From NCBI GenBank assembly GCA_900088475.1, contig FLMG01000277.1, forward strand, positions 1 to 57,534: a DNA stretch of 57,534 nt, written 5' to 3'. Position numbers and translations under genes: made by a program. The notes beneath the pieces were generated by a model. It searched no databases and was not told the DNA's origin. It saw nothing but the letters and a program-made list of their open reading frames with translations. Below, piece by piece: positions 22,489-35,396 of this stretch (its first letter is position 1; every line of letters begins with the position of its first letter). The DNA is from Hyphochytrium catenoides (lineage: Eukaryota > Sar > Hyphochytriomycetes > Hyphochytriales > Hyphochytriaceae).

Positions 22489-25251
22489 TTGGTCCCGCTT
22501 GATCCCCAAATGGAACAGAAACAGAAGAGTGACCGCGCTTCGTCCTCACAGCAAGGGGCAACATCGCCGCGCAGAAAGCGCAGAAGGATCGATTCCCCTA
22601 GTCCTCGCGGCTCTTCAGAGGAATCTCCCTCAGCATCCTCTTCTGCTCTTGATAATGTAGCAGCGACTCTCGCTAGCTTTCAAGAGGAGGCGGACACCGA
22701 TGACACAGTAAGCGCCTCTGACTCGGAGTCCTCAGAATCTTTAAGCAGCAGCACTAGGAGTGACCCAAACTCGGCGGAAGATCTCAGTGCAGAGTGTTTG
22801 ATGATGAGACACCCAGAGGAAGATAAGCAAGCTCTTCACTTTCAGGGTAGTGATCTGTACAGACAAGCTGTAAGGAATGGGTCCATAGCTGCGGACCCAA
22901 GCGGTGCTTCTTCGTTTAAAGGACGTGTCAGGCATAGACAGAACCTGGAGAGGGCAGTCGCACACTTCTCAATAACAGGTAAGCTTCGCAACAAAGCTAA
23001 AAGTGGGGAGGGGAGGGATAACGGGAGGAATCCGGAGACAGACAGATAGAAGTAGAGGGAAGGAGATAATTTAGTTGAAACATTACGACCATAAGTAGGA
23101 GCCATGTATAGGAATGAGTAAGCGAGAGTGAGACAATGAGACTAGGGCAGCTTGTAGATATTACGCACTTACGTACTTCCTCACGTTAAAGGGCTCGTGA
23201 CTCCGAGCTTCAAGCTGCGAATCGGCCAAAAAGTTATTCCAAATGCCCTCAGCAGAGCTCGGGCAGAAGTCACAGCCAGCGGAGACCGCGTGTACTGCTC
23301 CCAGTTTAGTGCTGATGGCTCACTGCTGATGACCGCGGGGCAGGGGAGAGATATAAAGATCTTTTGCACTGAGACATGGCAACAGTTGCGCACGATTGAG
23401 GCCCGCAGTGTGCGGTGGACCGTCTGTGATGCTGTCTTCACTCCTGATCAGAGATTTGCTCTCTATTCCTCTCTGACAAGTGTGGTACACATGGCCAACA
23501 TTTCTGGAGACTTCGAGGTGAGTTTCCCCCTTGGCAGAAGACCTAGAATTGAAGCCTGAGTCCTGTCCCTCACTGCCTGCTTCAATAACTTTCAAACCTG
23601 GATTCTCATGGCTATCGTTATTGTCTTAATCTCCTTACGTCTTCCTCTCCGTCATCCTACTTTTTCTCCTGATCATCCTACTTGTTCCCTATAAGATTTC
23701 GTTTCCCGTGACTTCACGTCCACCCTTCCTTACAAAACTCTGGAACCCATAGATCCATGAAGCGTTGGACCTTTCAAACGGACAACTCGATGAATGCAGA
23801 GTGTTCAGCATCCAAGTTGCAGGCACAGGGACGGAGATTGTTGGTACGCCTTCCCGCCTCTTTTTGATTCATTTGCACCTTCTCGGGTCTCAGTTCCCTT
23901 TGCATGGCTCTCTTGGGGCTGACACATCTTCTGTAGCTGCTTTGCAGGATAACTCTGTTGTTGTGTTTGACATCGAGCGGAAGCGGACAGTTTTAAAGGT
24001 TGATGCACATGAAAACGACGTGAACACCATCACCTTCGCCGACAGCGAGCACAGATCGAACTTGATCCTCTCAGGTTCTGATGACTGCCTGATCAAGGTC
24101 AGCGGCAATGACGAAGTGTCACCTCTCTCTTGCTCACTATGTTTCCTCTCCGGCAGGTCTGGGACCGGCGGACGATGTCTCAGTCGAGTGGTACCCCAGT
24201 TGGGATCTTTGAGGGCCACACTGACGGTCTTACGCGTATTTCCTCCAAGGGCGACGGAGTTTACTTCGTCTCAAACTCTAAGGTTAGACAATGTCTGAGC
24301 GATGTATTTGGGAATATATGTAGGCGTCCCTTTCTCCCTGGCCCTTTCGTTCTCTAATATCTAGTCAATGGGGCTGCCATCTATCCGCCTATCCGTTCAC
24401 ATTAAGATTCAACGTCGCACATCTAGGACCAAACTTGCAAGCTATGGGACTTAAGGAAAATGCGGGAGCCGGGCCAAGCTAATAGCAGCTGGACGGTAAG
24501 TTGCAGTGCTCAGGCCGTAGGCACTGTAAATTGTGCGCGCAGGCGCTAACGAATGCTGCTCTTTGCGACCTCCAGCGTCGCTTTGACTGGGACTATCGCT
24601 TTGAGCACTACCCTGGCATGGGCAAGCCCCAGTTTCATCCGAATGACTGCTCTGTCATGACCTACAGAGGGCACTGGTAGGTTCCTTTATCTCTAGCTGG
24701 TTGAACACTGTTCTACACGTGACAACTTACACTTCCTCATGTCGTTCGTCGCTTATGGCTCCTGTAGGGTCCTAGAGACGCTCATTCGAGCCTATTTCTC
24801 TCCGCTGCATACCACGGACCAGCGTTATATTTATAGCGGGTCGTCGGGTATGCCGCCTTTTCATGACATTGAGTACTATCTGTGTGCTAACCTCATCTCG
24901 CAGACGGACGAATCTTCATTTATGACGTTCTGACCGGTCATGTTGTTGACACGCTCTCGGTAGGCCTTGTTATGACGTGGTAGTGTTTGTTCCCCTCGTC
25001 ACTTTTGCGCCTCAGGCCCATCATAATACGGTTCGAGATGTATCTTGGCACCCCTACCGCCCTCTGCTTTGCTCCTCGTCCTTCGATGGCACTGTGCTTA
25101 GCTGGGAGCATGACAGTCAGCTGCGCCTAAACAGGTATACGGTCGTTTTGAGCTCACTTTTGGCTCGTAACGGAGTGCTGATGTCGCCTACTTCTCTGTA
25201 TTTCACAGGGTTAACGACCCTCACCAACTTGCGGGCTGGAAAAAGTTCTGA
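22489..25251 (+). CDS. DCAF11/WDR23-like WD40 protein (CUL4-DDB1 substrate receptor)
   Basis: WD40 protein expected to act as substrate receptor of a CUL4-DDB1 ubiquitin ligase. Eleven exons: 22489-22978, 23192-23517, 23753-23843, 23937-24097, 24157-24282, 24427-24495, 24576-24676, 24768-24847, 24904-24959, 25016-25134 and 25209-25251. All phases close to 553 residues (human DCAF11 546). The N-terminus is Ser-rich and acidic with a basic SPRRKRRRIDSPSP stretch that could be a nuclear signal. WD repeats follow: VYCSQFSADGSLLMTAGQGR, NTITFADSEHRSNLILSGSD then KVWDRRTM, KDQTCKLWDLRKM, RFDWDYRFEHYPG and HHNTVRDVSWHPYRPLLCSS. The WDRRTM and FDWDYR segments are hallmarks of DCAF11 rather than generic WD proteins. 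It ends in VNDPHQLAGWKKF. The ATG at 22489 is the first in frame before the conserved part; an internal Met at residue 8 is an alternative. Confidence 0.9.
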
Positions 25252-25642
25252 CGACCGTCGGGCTGGAAGGCAATCAATCGTGATGTTTATACTGCATTTA
25301 CTTCTCCCATACTGATGTACCGCTATTTATTCTCCATCGTCAACGCTTCACAGCTAACAAAAAAATCAAATTGAATGTAATTTCTCCTGCGCCAAACCGC
25401 GGTTTAGAGAGCTGGAGGCTTCTATTTATTATTGTTCCTGCAGTGACAAGTCCGGGAGTTAGCCATCAGCGTTGATAGGAGACCAAGCCTTGACCAGGGC
25501 TATCAATCAAACTTCTTGTCCATCTGCCCTGTGCCTGTTGGTCACCCTCTCTCTTGTACAAGTGCTACGGAGTGTTAGACCCATTCTCTGCTTCTCTCAG
25601 CTTCTCCCTTGTACTTCTGGGTCTCTTCCATCGTGTTAGGCC
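25252..25642. other. Intergenic region between convergent genes
   Basis: About 390 bases between the DCAF11-like (+) and methylmalonyl-CoA mutase (-) stop codons. No further gene was recognised. It contains a possible extra 3' exon of the mutase (see the mutase entry). Confidence 0.5.
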
Positions 25643-28600
25643 TTACCTTTGATACTTCCTAATGGCATCAAGAGTCTTGTTGCAAGCCTCGGTGATTCTT
25701 GTACCTGGCCCAAACAAGGCGCCTACTCCTGCCTCAAAGAGGAAGTCGTAGTCCTGAGGAGGGATGACTCCACCACAGACCACAAGAATGTGCTCTGCCC
25801 CCTGTTCCTTCAGAGCGTTAATCAACGCAGGGACGAGAGTCTTATGCCCTGCAGCTTGAGAGCTCACTCCCACGACGTGGACATCGGCATCGATTGCCTG
25901 CCTTGCAACCTGATATACAAAAGAAGTGAGACGAGGGACTGATGCCTTATGTGAAGAAGAGGAAGTCTAATCTGCCGCACAATGAAGGCTATACCCATCT
26001 AGAGCAGTTGAAAATGGCGTTTCTCTCTTTCGGCATGCTCACCTCCTCCGGTGTAGAGAATAGCGGCCCAACGTCCACGTCGAATCCTAAGTCCGCAAAT
26101 CCACTAGCGATGACCTTGGCGCCTCTGTCATGCCCATCTTGACCCATTTTTGCCACCAAAATACGAGGACGTCTACCCTCATCCTCAGCGAACTTCTGCA
26201 CGTTCTGCACTGCGAGCTCATAATCCTGTATCAAAAGAGAAGACGGAAGCACCAGGTGAGCTCGTGGCCTGAGAATCTCCGAAGTGAAGGAATGGTACTC
26301 AGAAAAGGGAAGACTATCAGTCGTTGTGTCACGCAAGAGCTACAGTCAAGCTCTCCCTCCCAATGACACGCACTAGAGGTCTAGCACTATGGCCTGGCTC
26401 TCTAAGGCACTGACCTGGTCACCGGATGTAGCGTACTCTTGCCTATAAGCTCCCTGCACTACCGCCGATCGAGGTACATGGCGCCCCCAGGCCTCCTCGA
26501 GAGCGTCAGAGATCTCACCAACTGTACAACGAGCACGTGCTGCCTCTACAGAGAGACGAAGTAGGTTCATTTCATGGTTCCCGTTAGAGGTGCTCTCCTT
26601 CAGCTTAGAGGATTGCCTCAGGCGTTCTAAGCACTTTTGAGCTCTTGCCTGGTCAAGCAGATCGGAAAGGTTAGGACTACTCATCGACTCAACGGCCACA
26701 TAGTTAGCAAGGGTTACACAAGAGGTCAAGGGAAAGGCAAAAGCGAGAGAGCGGTAGGAGAATGATACCTCGTCTCTGTCCTCTTTGGTCTTCTTTATTC
26801 TTGCAATTTGCTTTGCCCGCACTTCTTTGTTGTCAATGGCGAGCACCTCTACAGGGACTTCTTGATCCAGTCTGTACTTGTTCACTCCGACGATTGTCTC
26901 TGAGCCAGAGTCGATGCGGGCCTGCTTCCTGGTGGCGCTCTCCTCAATAAGGAGCTTAGCCCATCCTGACTCAATGGCTTTGGCCATACCGCCCATCTCT
27001 TGGACCTGCCAGATGGGGAATTATAAGCAGCATCCGGTCAGAGATTCCTCGAGGCTTGGTTAAGATCAATGCTTTAAGGTCCTGTGGCGCTTCCTAATCT
27101 CTCTCTCTCTCTCTTCCCCTCTCTCCCCCTTCTCTGGACTCATAACATCTATCTAGTTAGTCCTCCGCACACGTACTCCGGCTCTTCCCTTTCTCAAGCT
27201 TGAGTACATACCTCGTCGATAAGCTTCTCCGCGGCATTGGCTAGGTCGTCCGTTAGGGCTTCCATTAGGTAGCTTCCACCCCAAGGGTCAGCAACTTTCG
27301 TGATTCCGGTCTCCTCTTGAATTATCAGCTGTGTGTTGCGAGCTAGACGAGCGCTGAACTCCGTTGGGAGACCAAGAGCCTCGTCAAAGGAGTTCGTGTG
27401 CAAACTCTGTGTACCGCCATGAACTGCTGCCATCGCCTATCAAGCAAACGGTAGGTCAGTAAACAGACAATTCCTTAAACTGTGCAGTGTCCAGGACGCG
27501 GCAGGAGTGGAGGACGGGCTAAAAAGGAGTTCTGACAAGCGGACGCATGGATAAAGCACTCATTCCTACCTCAATAGTGGTTCTGATTATGTTATTATAA
27601 GGATCCTGCTCGGTTAGCGAATATCCCGAAGTCTGGCAATGGGTTCTTAGGAGACAGCTCTTAGGATTCTTAGGGGAAAAGTGCTTTGTCATCTGCTGAG
27701 CCCATAGACGGCGTGCAGCTCGGAGCTTGGCTACCTATTGAATAGAAATCAGTATGCGATGTCGCTGAAGGTCCATAACTCTTCGGATGGTGACACGTCA
27801 AAAGCAATAGAAGGACGACGGGAAGGACGCAAAGAGGCAAACAGCTAGGGAGCAAACTGTATAACAGATGGTAGGAACGCTTTGCCAGAAAAGGAGGCAG
27901 TGACGTCGAAGACCTTCTTCTCTATCATCTATTGCCTTTTCCTTACCTCCATGTAGAAGTTCATGCCGATAGCAAAGAAGAATGAGAGACGAGGTGCGAC
28001 GGCATCCACGTCCAAGCCCGCATTGATAGCGTTTCGCACGTACTCAATGCCATCAGCAATGGTGAATGCCAGCTCAAGCTTCGCATCAGCACCTAAAACG
28101 AGGAGAACAACGTGGACGTCTCAGCAATGATATAAGGCTGACTTAGAACACGATGTGCCACGCGAGCTGACATTAATAGCACCGAAGAACTTGAAGGCTT
28201 TCCAGGACAAGAGATAGCGCATGTGGAAGGTCTAGGGCACGAATGTGGGGAGAAAACCATTGAAGCACGAGGTTAAGACGACCTCGCACAAACAGACAAG
28301 GAGTATCCATGCCTAGAAGACCGAAGCAATGTAGGCCCAAGATACTCTAAATACTAATGATTTGCTTCATGTACCTGCTTCTTGCATGTGATAGCCAGAT
28401 ATAGAGATAGAGTTATATCTCGGCATGTGGACCGATGTATACCCGAAGATATCTTGGATAATACGGAGTGAGGCCATCGGAGGGTAAATATAGGTGTTCC
28501 GGACCATGAACTCCTTCAGGATGTCATTTTGAATAGTTCCTGAGTGAAGGTCGTCAGAAAGTAGAAACAAATGGCAGGGGCACAAAGACTTAAGATACAA

Positions 28601-29759
28601 GATCGGTCTTTGGAACTTGGCGGAGACGGATCCATACTAACGGCCTAATGATGAGGACCTGCTTACCGGTCAGAGCTTTCTGTGCCACTCCCTGTTCTTC
28701 AGCAGCGACAATATACATAGCAAGAATGGGCAACACTGCGCCATTCATTGTCATCGATACAGACATTTTGTCTAGAGGGATGCCATCAAAAAGGATCTGC
28801 AGCAAATGTCAGATCTATGTAGGCGTAACGGGCGGTAGAGGACTTGCAAGGGTAAAGGCGAAAGACAAGGCTCAATGCAAACGGGCAGGGTTTGCACGGC
28901 TCTACGTGAAGACATACGGCGTGGTGATAGTCACAATCCATTTGGCAAAATTGCTCGACTTGCCGCCAATTACCTTCATATCCTCCACAGAGTCAATTGG
29001 CACTCCGGCCATGCCAACGTCACCTTGCACTCGAGGGTGATCTGAGTCATAGCCGCGATGTGTCGCGAGATCAAAGGCGACACTGAGACCCTGAAAGCAA
29101 GACAATAAACCCAAGTGGCCACTAGGAGGCAACGACTCCGGCAAAGTCGGCGAAAAGTCCATACCTGCTGTCCCATTGCCAGATTCTTCCTATAGAAAGC
29201 GTTGGATTCTTCTGCGGTACTGAATCCAGCGTACTACGGGAACAGACGCTCTGGTGAGGTCTAAGAATGACATACGAGCCCCGAGAACTAGTCATACCTG
29301 CCGGATGGTCCAAGGCTTTGCAGTATACATGGTGGCATAGGGCCCCCGTGTGTGGGGATACTGTGCTGGATGTTCTGGCAGCTCCAAGTCCTGACGAAGG
29401 ACATTTAAGAAATGAAGCTACCTCTACGCCCTAAGTTGGTCCTTACCTCTGTGTCCTTGGGTGTGTATAGGGGTTTGATTGGAATGCCCTCTGGTGTGTG
29501 CCACACCAAGGTGGTCGTGGGATCTTTGCCTTTCAATTCCTGTTGCAGCGTTGAGGAATCGAAATTTTGAGTTCGGTCAAGGGGCAACAGTCGTTCTCAG
29601 ATATGATCTGACCTTGGAGGCAGCCTTGACCCAGCTCTCAGGGTAGTATGACTGGCTGGTCATGGTCCGAGCAAGCCCAACCAGCAGGGCGGGACTGTGC
29701 CTTGAAGCCAACATGGCCATTCGGGGCGATACCCGAGAATGCAGGATGTGCGCAAGCAT
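25643..29759 (-). CDS. MUT: Methylmalonyl-CoA mutase, mitochondrial
   Basis: Adenosylcobalamin enzyme converting methylmalonyl-CoA to succinyl-CoA in propionate, odd-chain lipid and branched amino-acid breakdown. Fourteen exons: 29613-29759, 29447-29539, 29298-29390, 29165-29233, 28974-29090, 28667-28796, 28375-28539, 27947-28092, 27570-27734, 27212-27436, 26769-27005, 26415-26648, 26043-26225, 25643-25909. All phases close to 756 residues (human 750). The N-terminus looks like a presequence (His/Arg/Ser-rich, ARTM). Substrate-barrel motifs: [90 protein letters not shown]. The B12 domain has [14 protein letters not shown] with the cobalt-binding His, and [10 protein letters not shown] near the end. 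The final codons (CAA AGG TAA GG) also form a strong donor AG|GTAAGG, so one more short exon is possible. It forms a homodimer in animals and a heterodimer in many bacteria. Confidence 0.97.
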
Positions 29760-30823
29760 GCTGGCTCTATATTCTTGCTATTTGTGGGGCCACCTCGACC
29801 CTTTGCCCCTAAGAACCTTCTGACGGGAATAGATTGCAATGAATGCTCTAATGACTCTAGTTGGCCGGCTCCGAGAAGAGTCACTGGCGGAATGACGTTG
29901 AGGTCCTCCGGATGGAAGGTTGAGACACCAATCAGTGGCGATGTAACCCTCGTCGCCTTGAAGTATTTTCTCTTAACTTGACGTTCTACCTCGTAGCTCA
30001 GAGCCTCTTTCGATGACCCAAGACACGTAGCCCGTAGGCCTAGCTTCACGTTCTATCGCCGTACGATTCTGATGACTGAGCGCTCAGGGGCGAGCTCCAT
30101 ACGAGGATCCAGGCACCAGCGTCACAGATCATAGTAGGGCGGGGGACACGTGACAAGGCTGGAAGTGCAAAGCTGTAGCTTCGTTGCTTCTGATTGCCAC
30201 GCCCATAGCCAGCTCAAGTTAGCCGGTAACGAATGTGTTGATGAGTAACTGGACTCAAACTAAATCTAAGGTTTAGTTGTTGATACTACATATTGATCCC
30301 CACGGTTCTGATCTGTCGCTCTTCAGACCTCCCCCGGGAGTTGAGGAGGTGATGGCTTTCTTTTCGGTAACGGACCAGCTGCTGAGAGAACGAAGGGTTA
30401 TCGATGACTTATGAGCTTGTACAGCTTGGCTTTTGCCCTCAAGAGGCTGGCGGACCAGGGAGACGGCAGAGCGAGAGGAGGAGGAAAGATAGAGACGGAG
30501 GAGGAAGGAAGAGGAGAAAGTCGAAGAGGAGGATGGAACCGGGAAGGACGGTGTGACTGCAGGAGGAAGGAGGATGAGGGAGTGAGGTTTGTACTAGAGC
30601 AACAATGAGAGGATAGAACTATCCTCCAGTCTTCGTCGTCATCCATGTTCTAGCAGTATGTATGGTCCCAGGAGAGTCTAAGGAAAGCTTTGGATTGATT
30701 GCCCTCTGCATTTTGAAGGGCTCTACCCGCCACGATCCCTATCATGAAGAGGACACCTACCTACCGAGGCCAAGCCCCAAAGATGGAGATATATAAGTCA
30801 AGTTAGAGAGCAGCAAGTGTGCC
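29760..30823. other. Divergent intergenic region (mutase and kinesin)
   Basis: About 1.06 kb between the divergent starts of the mutase (-) and the kinesin (+). It should contain both promoters. No TATA box or named element could be supported. A purine-rich patch lies at about 30465-30580 on the plus strand. Confidence 0.5.
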
Positions 30824-33800
30824 ATGGGGGAAGATGAAGAAGACGAAGACGGCAATTCTTCTCGGGAAGCTGTCAAGATTGCAATCAGAGTTCGTCCCTC
30901 GTCAACAAACCAGACGGAAGCGGAGAAGGTAGACCATAAAGTTCCGACGAAGAAAGGGTCAGAATAGTGGCCGCACATAACAGTTGCTCTGCAGGTTCTC
31001 CGATGCTTAGGACGAGATCGAGTCTCCCTCAGCACTCAAAGCCAGCAGGTAGGAACCCATAAACTCTTCTGTGTCAATTTTGAAGTAGAGAAATGAACGG
31101 TTAACAGGTGGAGTGCCGCTATGATCAAGTCTTTGACGAGAAGTCTTCTCAAGCTGACGTCTATAGCTTTGTGAAGCCTGCGCTTTCTGACCTCGTTCAT
31201 GGGGTTAACACTACAGTCTTTGCCTACGGCCAGACCGGCACAGGTATATCTGTCTCTAAGAAGGACAGAACAGTTACTTTGACTAGAATAGCTGACGAAG
31301 CTGCACAGGGAAGACGCATACAATGCTAGGAGGCTTCAGTCAGGGTGTAGCGACGAGTGCTAAGAATTTGGAGGAGCGCAGCAGCAGGTTCGCTTCTCTG
31401 TTTAGCCTCGCTCTTTCGCTTTTCTTCTGGACATCCTCGCTCTCCCATGCCTCCCTTTTTCTGTTTTATAATCCCCACTCTTACTAATTGTTTCTCAATA
31501 GCATTCCCACTCTTCCTCCTTCAGTCCCCAACTGCCCTTAAACACTCAGCTCTAGCCAAAGTTTACCTCGGCTCTCCTGTGAAGGATGTGTCTTTCTCCC
31601 GCTGTCCTTACCTTTCTCTGAACTGCGGTCGGAGATGGCTTTCAGCGCAGAATGAGGTGTTCTCACTCTTTAGTCCTCTCACTGATGTTGTCTGGGTCCG
31701 TCTCGCTGATTCATGTAGTTGGGGGGTCATCCCTCGAGCTGTGGAAGACCTCTTCCGTGCCCTTGAGTGCCTTCACGATCACAAAGGAGATGGCATCGCA
31801 GGCTCAACCCCTTTGCTTTGCCCTAATCAGAGCCACAATGCATCCGTTTACTGCTCTTACATGCAAATCTATAACGACAAACTGTACGATCTTCTGTCTG
31901 AGCAAGGCCGTGACATTGCGCTCACCATAAGAGAGGCACCAATGAACGGCCTCTCGGTCAAGGGACTGACTGAGATTAGAGCCAGTAGTGTAGAGGACGT
32001 CCTGCACCTACTCGCTAGAGGTAAGAGTGTTGGACACACGCAGCGTTGAATCTTAACAAAGCTTCTGACAGCTCCTTAGGCTCCGAGAGAAGGGCAGTCA
32101 GGGGAACGGACTACAATGCTCATTCTAGCAGAAGTCATGCCATTCTGCAGGTCGTCTTCACTTACATCTCCGCAGACATTCTCATTACTCTCGCTATATT
32201 TCTTTCTCTACGTGTCATGACTGTCTTTTCACGAATGCCCTTTAAACCCTTTCCTATCCGAAGCTTGCGAATGGCTTAGAATGCTTTCACTTCCACATGG
32301 CTCACGCTTTCAGCCTATCTGTTTTCTGTTCGCTTGCCATTGCCGAGAGCGTCAGCACCTAGTCTCACTGCCTGCGATAGATTTTGGTTTTAGTTGAGAC
32401 TAAGACGTCCGATGGTCGGACTGCGATACGGAAGGCCAAGCTTAATCTTGTGGACCTCGCGGGATCGGAGCGATGGTCAGAACAGAAGGAGATGACTACA
32501 GGTGCATTTATAGTAGATAGGCCTATCTCGTCAGTTATCTTTCCCTAACAATGGCTCCTGCGCCCTTCTGGCATCAATACTCTCAATATGACACGTGTGA
32601 ATCGCCGAGCAGAAGATCGGATTGAGCATACAAAGGAGATGACAAATATCAACTCTTCCTTATCCGCCCTTGGGAATTGTATTGCCGCCTTAACTGACCC
32701 AAAACGGAAGCACATTCCTTACCGAGACTCTACTCTCACAAGGCTGCTCCAGGTAATGGCATATTCTTATAGAGATGGAGCAAGGCAGATGGTATAGCCT
32801 TAGAAAGAGATAAGCTTGACCGTCTTGAGAGTGGAGATAAAGAGATTTAGTGGTCAGGCTCATCTGACGCTCTTACCTTTGCCCCGTTGAAGGATTCTTT
32901 AGGAGGCACCACCCGCACTGTCATTCTTTGCACAGTCTCTCCCTTAGCAAAATCAGCAGAGGAGACCCTAAGGACCCTGCGCTTTGCGGACCGCGCCAAA
33001 TGCGTAATGGAATGCGTCCGGGTAAACGAGGTCGTGAGCGATGCCGTACTTCTGGCAAGAGCAAGGAAGGAGATCAAGAGGCTTAGGGAACAGCTGGGGA
33101 ATGATAAAGGGGGGAAAGGCCGCCCATCTCTGTCTCCCGAGATGGACGAGCTAAGAGTACGTACATTTCGTACAACGCCTTTCATATCTCGAAGACTGAC
33201 ATCGCGCTATCTGCCTCACTTCTTCACATTCCCCTGACCTCTCCACGTGACATCTCACTGCATATGGCCGGTCCGTGGTTCGTCACGTGATCCTCGGCAT
33301 CTTCCACGCTGCCAGGAGTCGTACGAGGCAATAATCTCCTCGCTTCAGGAGAAGAACAGAAGTCTTAGCGACCAATTGGCGACCCTCCGTACCGAGCATG
33401 GACGGCTAAGAGAGAGAGAAGGCTTGCAAGAACGTTCGGAGGCCTCATCCCGTGCTCCGCATGCCCTAGCTCTTCTGCCATCCAAGGTTGGCCAAGCAAT
33501 GGCAAGTGAACCGACGGATGATCCTTCCCTTTGCAGTGATCAACCTGTAGTGGAACCTCTAGGAGGGCCAGACTCCGTCATCTTCAAGCAGCCAAATTCA
33601 GCTAGCAATCAGCATGATGCAAAGGAAACTATTGAAATAAGGACAAAGGACAGAAGAGAAGTCTGCGTCTCCCGCGAGAGCCTTCATTCCTCTCTATCTG
33701 AGCTTAGCCGCGACTCGCTGGGTTCCTTAAGTAATCCTGAGATAGCGGAACCAACAACCAACCCCGTTGCGTTAGCAGAAGAGCCAAGGTCCGTCGCACT

Positions 33801-35272
33801 ACACTGACTTCTTTATTCCATTTGGCACCTCCTTCCTCAAATCTCAGTCTCAGCCTCCTTTTTCTTAGACTTGCCCTCCTTCTGCTCCTGGACTCTGGTA
33901 CCTCTTCGCTTTGTATTCCCGCTATTCTCTCGCCCATTTCTCCCTTACCTCCGAAGTGTCCTAAAAGTTAGTATACCTCATTCTGCCCTTTCTCCTGACG
34001 GATGGTTCCTTTGACCGCCGGTTTCTCTCTTAATCCTTGGCTAGCCGCCTTGGCACGATGGCCCTCGCCGACATGGCTATAGGTGTCGAGCGTCATAAAG
34101 AATGCAAGAGGTCATACCAAGAAGGATCAGAAACGGTGTCATTTCCGTCTGGAAGAGCTATCTTGGCCGGTTCGCTCCTCCGCACCTCAGTACCGGAAGA
34201 TACCCGCTGTGCACAGCACCGTCTACAACGGTGCGTTCTCTGCAATAGGAACACTAAGGGTTCAGGTACGTAAGGGGTCTTTACATGGACAGTATCAGCG
34301 AGCCAACGCTGCCCTATTCTCCTTCCTCTGCCTTACATTTGCTGTGACAGGCTATCAAGCTGTGACCGAAGTGGGAGAAGGCTCCGGCCACACGCCGCGA
34401 TCAGGTTCGTTAGAAAATCCCTTCCTTCCAGGATGCTCTTCTCTGTCCATCACTATCTCGCAGCTGCCTTGTATCAATCGCCATGGTCAATGTCTGGACC
34501 TCTTACAGAGACCTTCTAGCAGTGCTCTCCACAGCAGGAAAGAATTCTATGGGCCCTGTAAGTACTGGTACAGGAGTACGTCAGATGTGCGACAGGCATA
34601 TGCTCGTCGGCTGTGTCCTTTGCGGTCGTGATAAAAAGAGAATAGAGGTGCCACCTTCGGAAGGTGGACAGGAAGATAGATGGCAGAACGGTACTTCAAA
34701 CCATTTATCTCCTACCTCTCGGTCCACTTACAGTCAGAGCTCTATGGCGACCCTCATGCTCAGCTCGGCACCCACTGAACCTCAGCCCAACAGATTTGGA
34801 GACAAATTCTCGAAAGTCTTAGCCCCTGAACTGGTGGGAAGCTCCTCGAGCGAGGTAAGAGACTGGGTGAAATGGCACTTTAACACTCAGAAACATTGTC
34901 CGGGCGCACCTTGATGTTTTCCTTGGTCTCCTTCTGCTTTATAAACTTATCTTGGGCTATTAACTACGGTTTGAAAGCTCCTGGTTGGATGTACGTCACC
35001 AATCTGATCTGGCATTTCTCTAGGCTTCGGACTTCTGCTATAAGCACTTCCTACACAATTGCATTCTCTGCCGCGGTGCAGATCTACTGCGAGAGAGATC
35101 AATAGCGCCATTCTACCTTTCTCCTAAAAAGGAGAGCAACATCATGACCGTACGTCTCGCGCACTCTCCCTCTGAGACCCTTGGCGTAAGCCTTCAACCG
35201 CAGCATTACAAAGCAGCTTCTGTCGGTCAGGGAGCTACGGGAAGAACCTCAAAGGTGGTCTACCTGGAGTAG
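30824..35272 (+). CDS. N-terminal-motor kinesin with a Cys/His-motif tail
   Basis: Microtubule motor of about 870 residues. Proposed exons: 30824-30928, 30995-31048, 31108-31243, 31309-31387, 31719-32020, 32080-32150, 32381-32501, 32613-32752, 32893-33156, 33316-33788, 34045-34265, 34351-34404, about 34511-34854 and 35024-35272. The motor contains the P-loop GQTGTGKTHTM, switch I NAHSSRSH, switch [24 protein letters not shown] and [14 protein letters not shown]. The neck [20 protein letters not shown] resembles kinesin-7-like necks, but I do not assign a family. A coiled-coil-prone segment follows (about 33316-33430). The tail carries three copies of C-x2-H-x4-C-x2-[13 protein letters not shown] (34208-34243), [12 protein letters not shown] (34588-34623) and [12 protein letters not shown] (35036-35071). 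Tail exon joins are in phase, but the acceptors of exons 8 and 13 are uncertain by a few bases. A second gene for the tail is less likely. Confidence 0.82.
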
Positions 35273-35396
35273 CTTTACCTTGACTAGAGGGTGATGCAGA
35301 GCTGTGGGTGCATAGAGTACAATACGACTCACAGACCACTATTCTTTAATTATTTATTAGTGGATGCTGCTAACATAAGGAGCCTCTAGGCCAAGC

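Noticed and set aside
31357-32049. 230-codon open frame overlapping kinesin
   Set aside because: It reads through a 331-nt intron; only 31719-32020 matches the motor domain and the rest is intron read-through.
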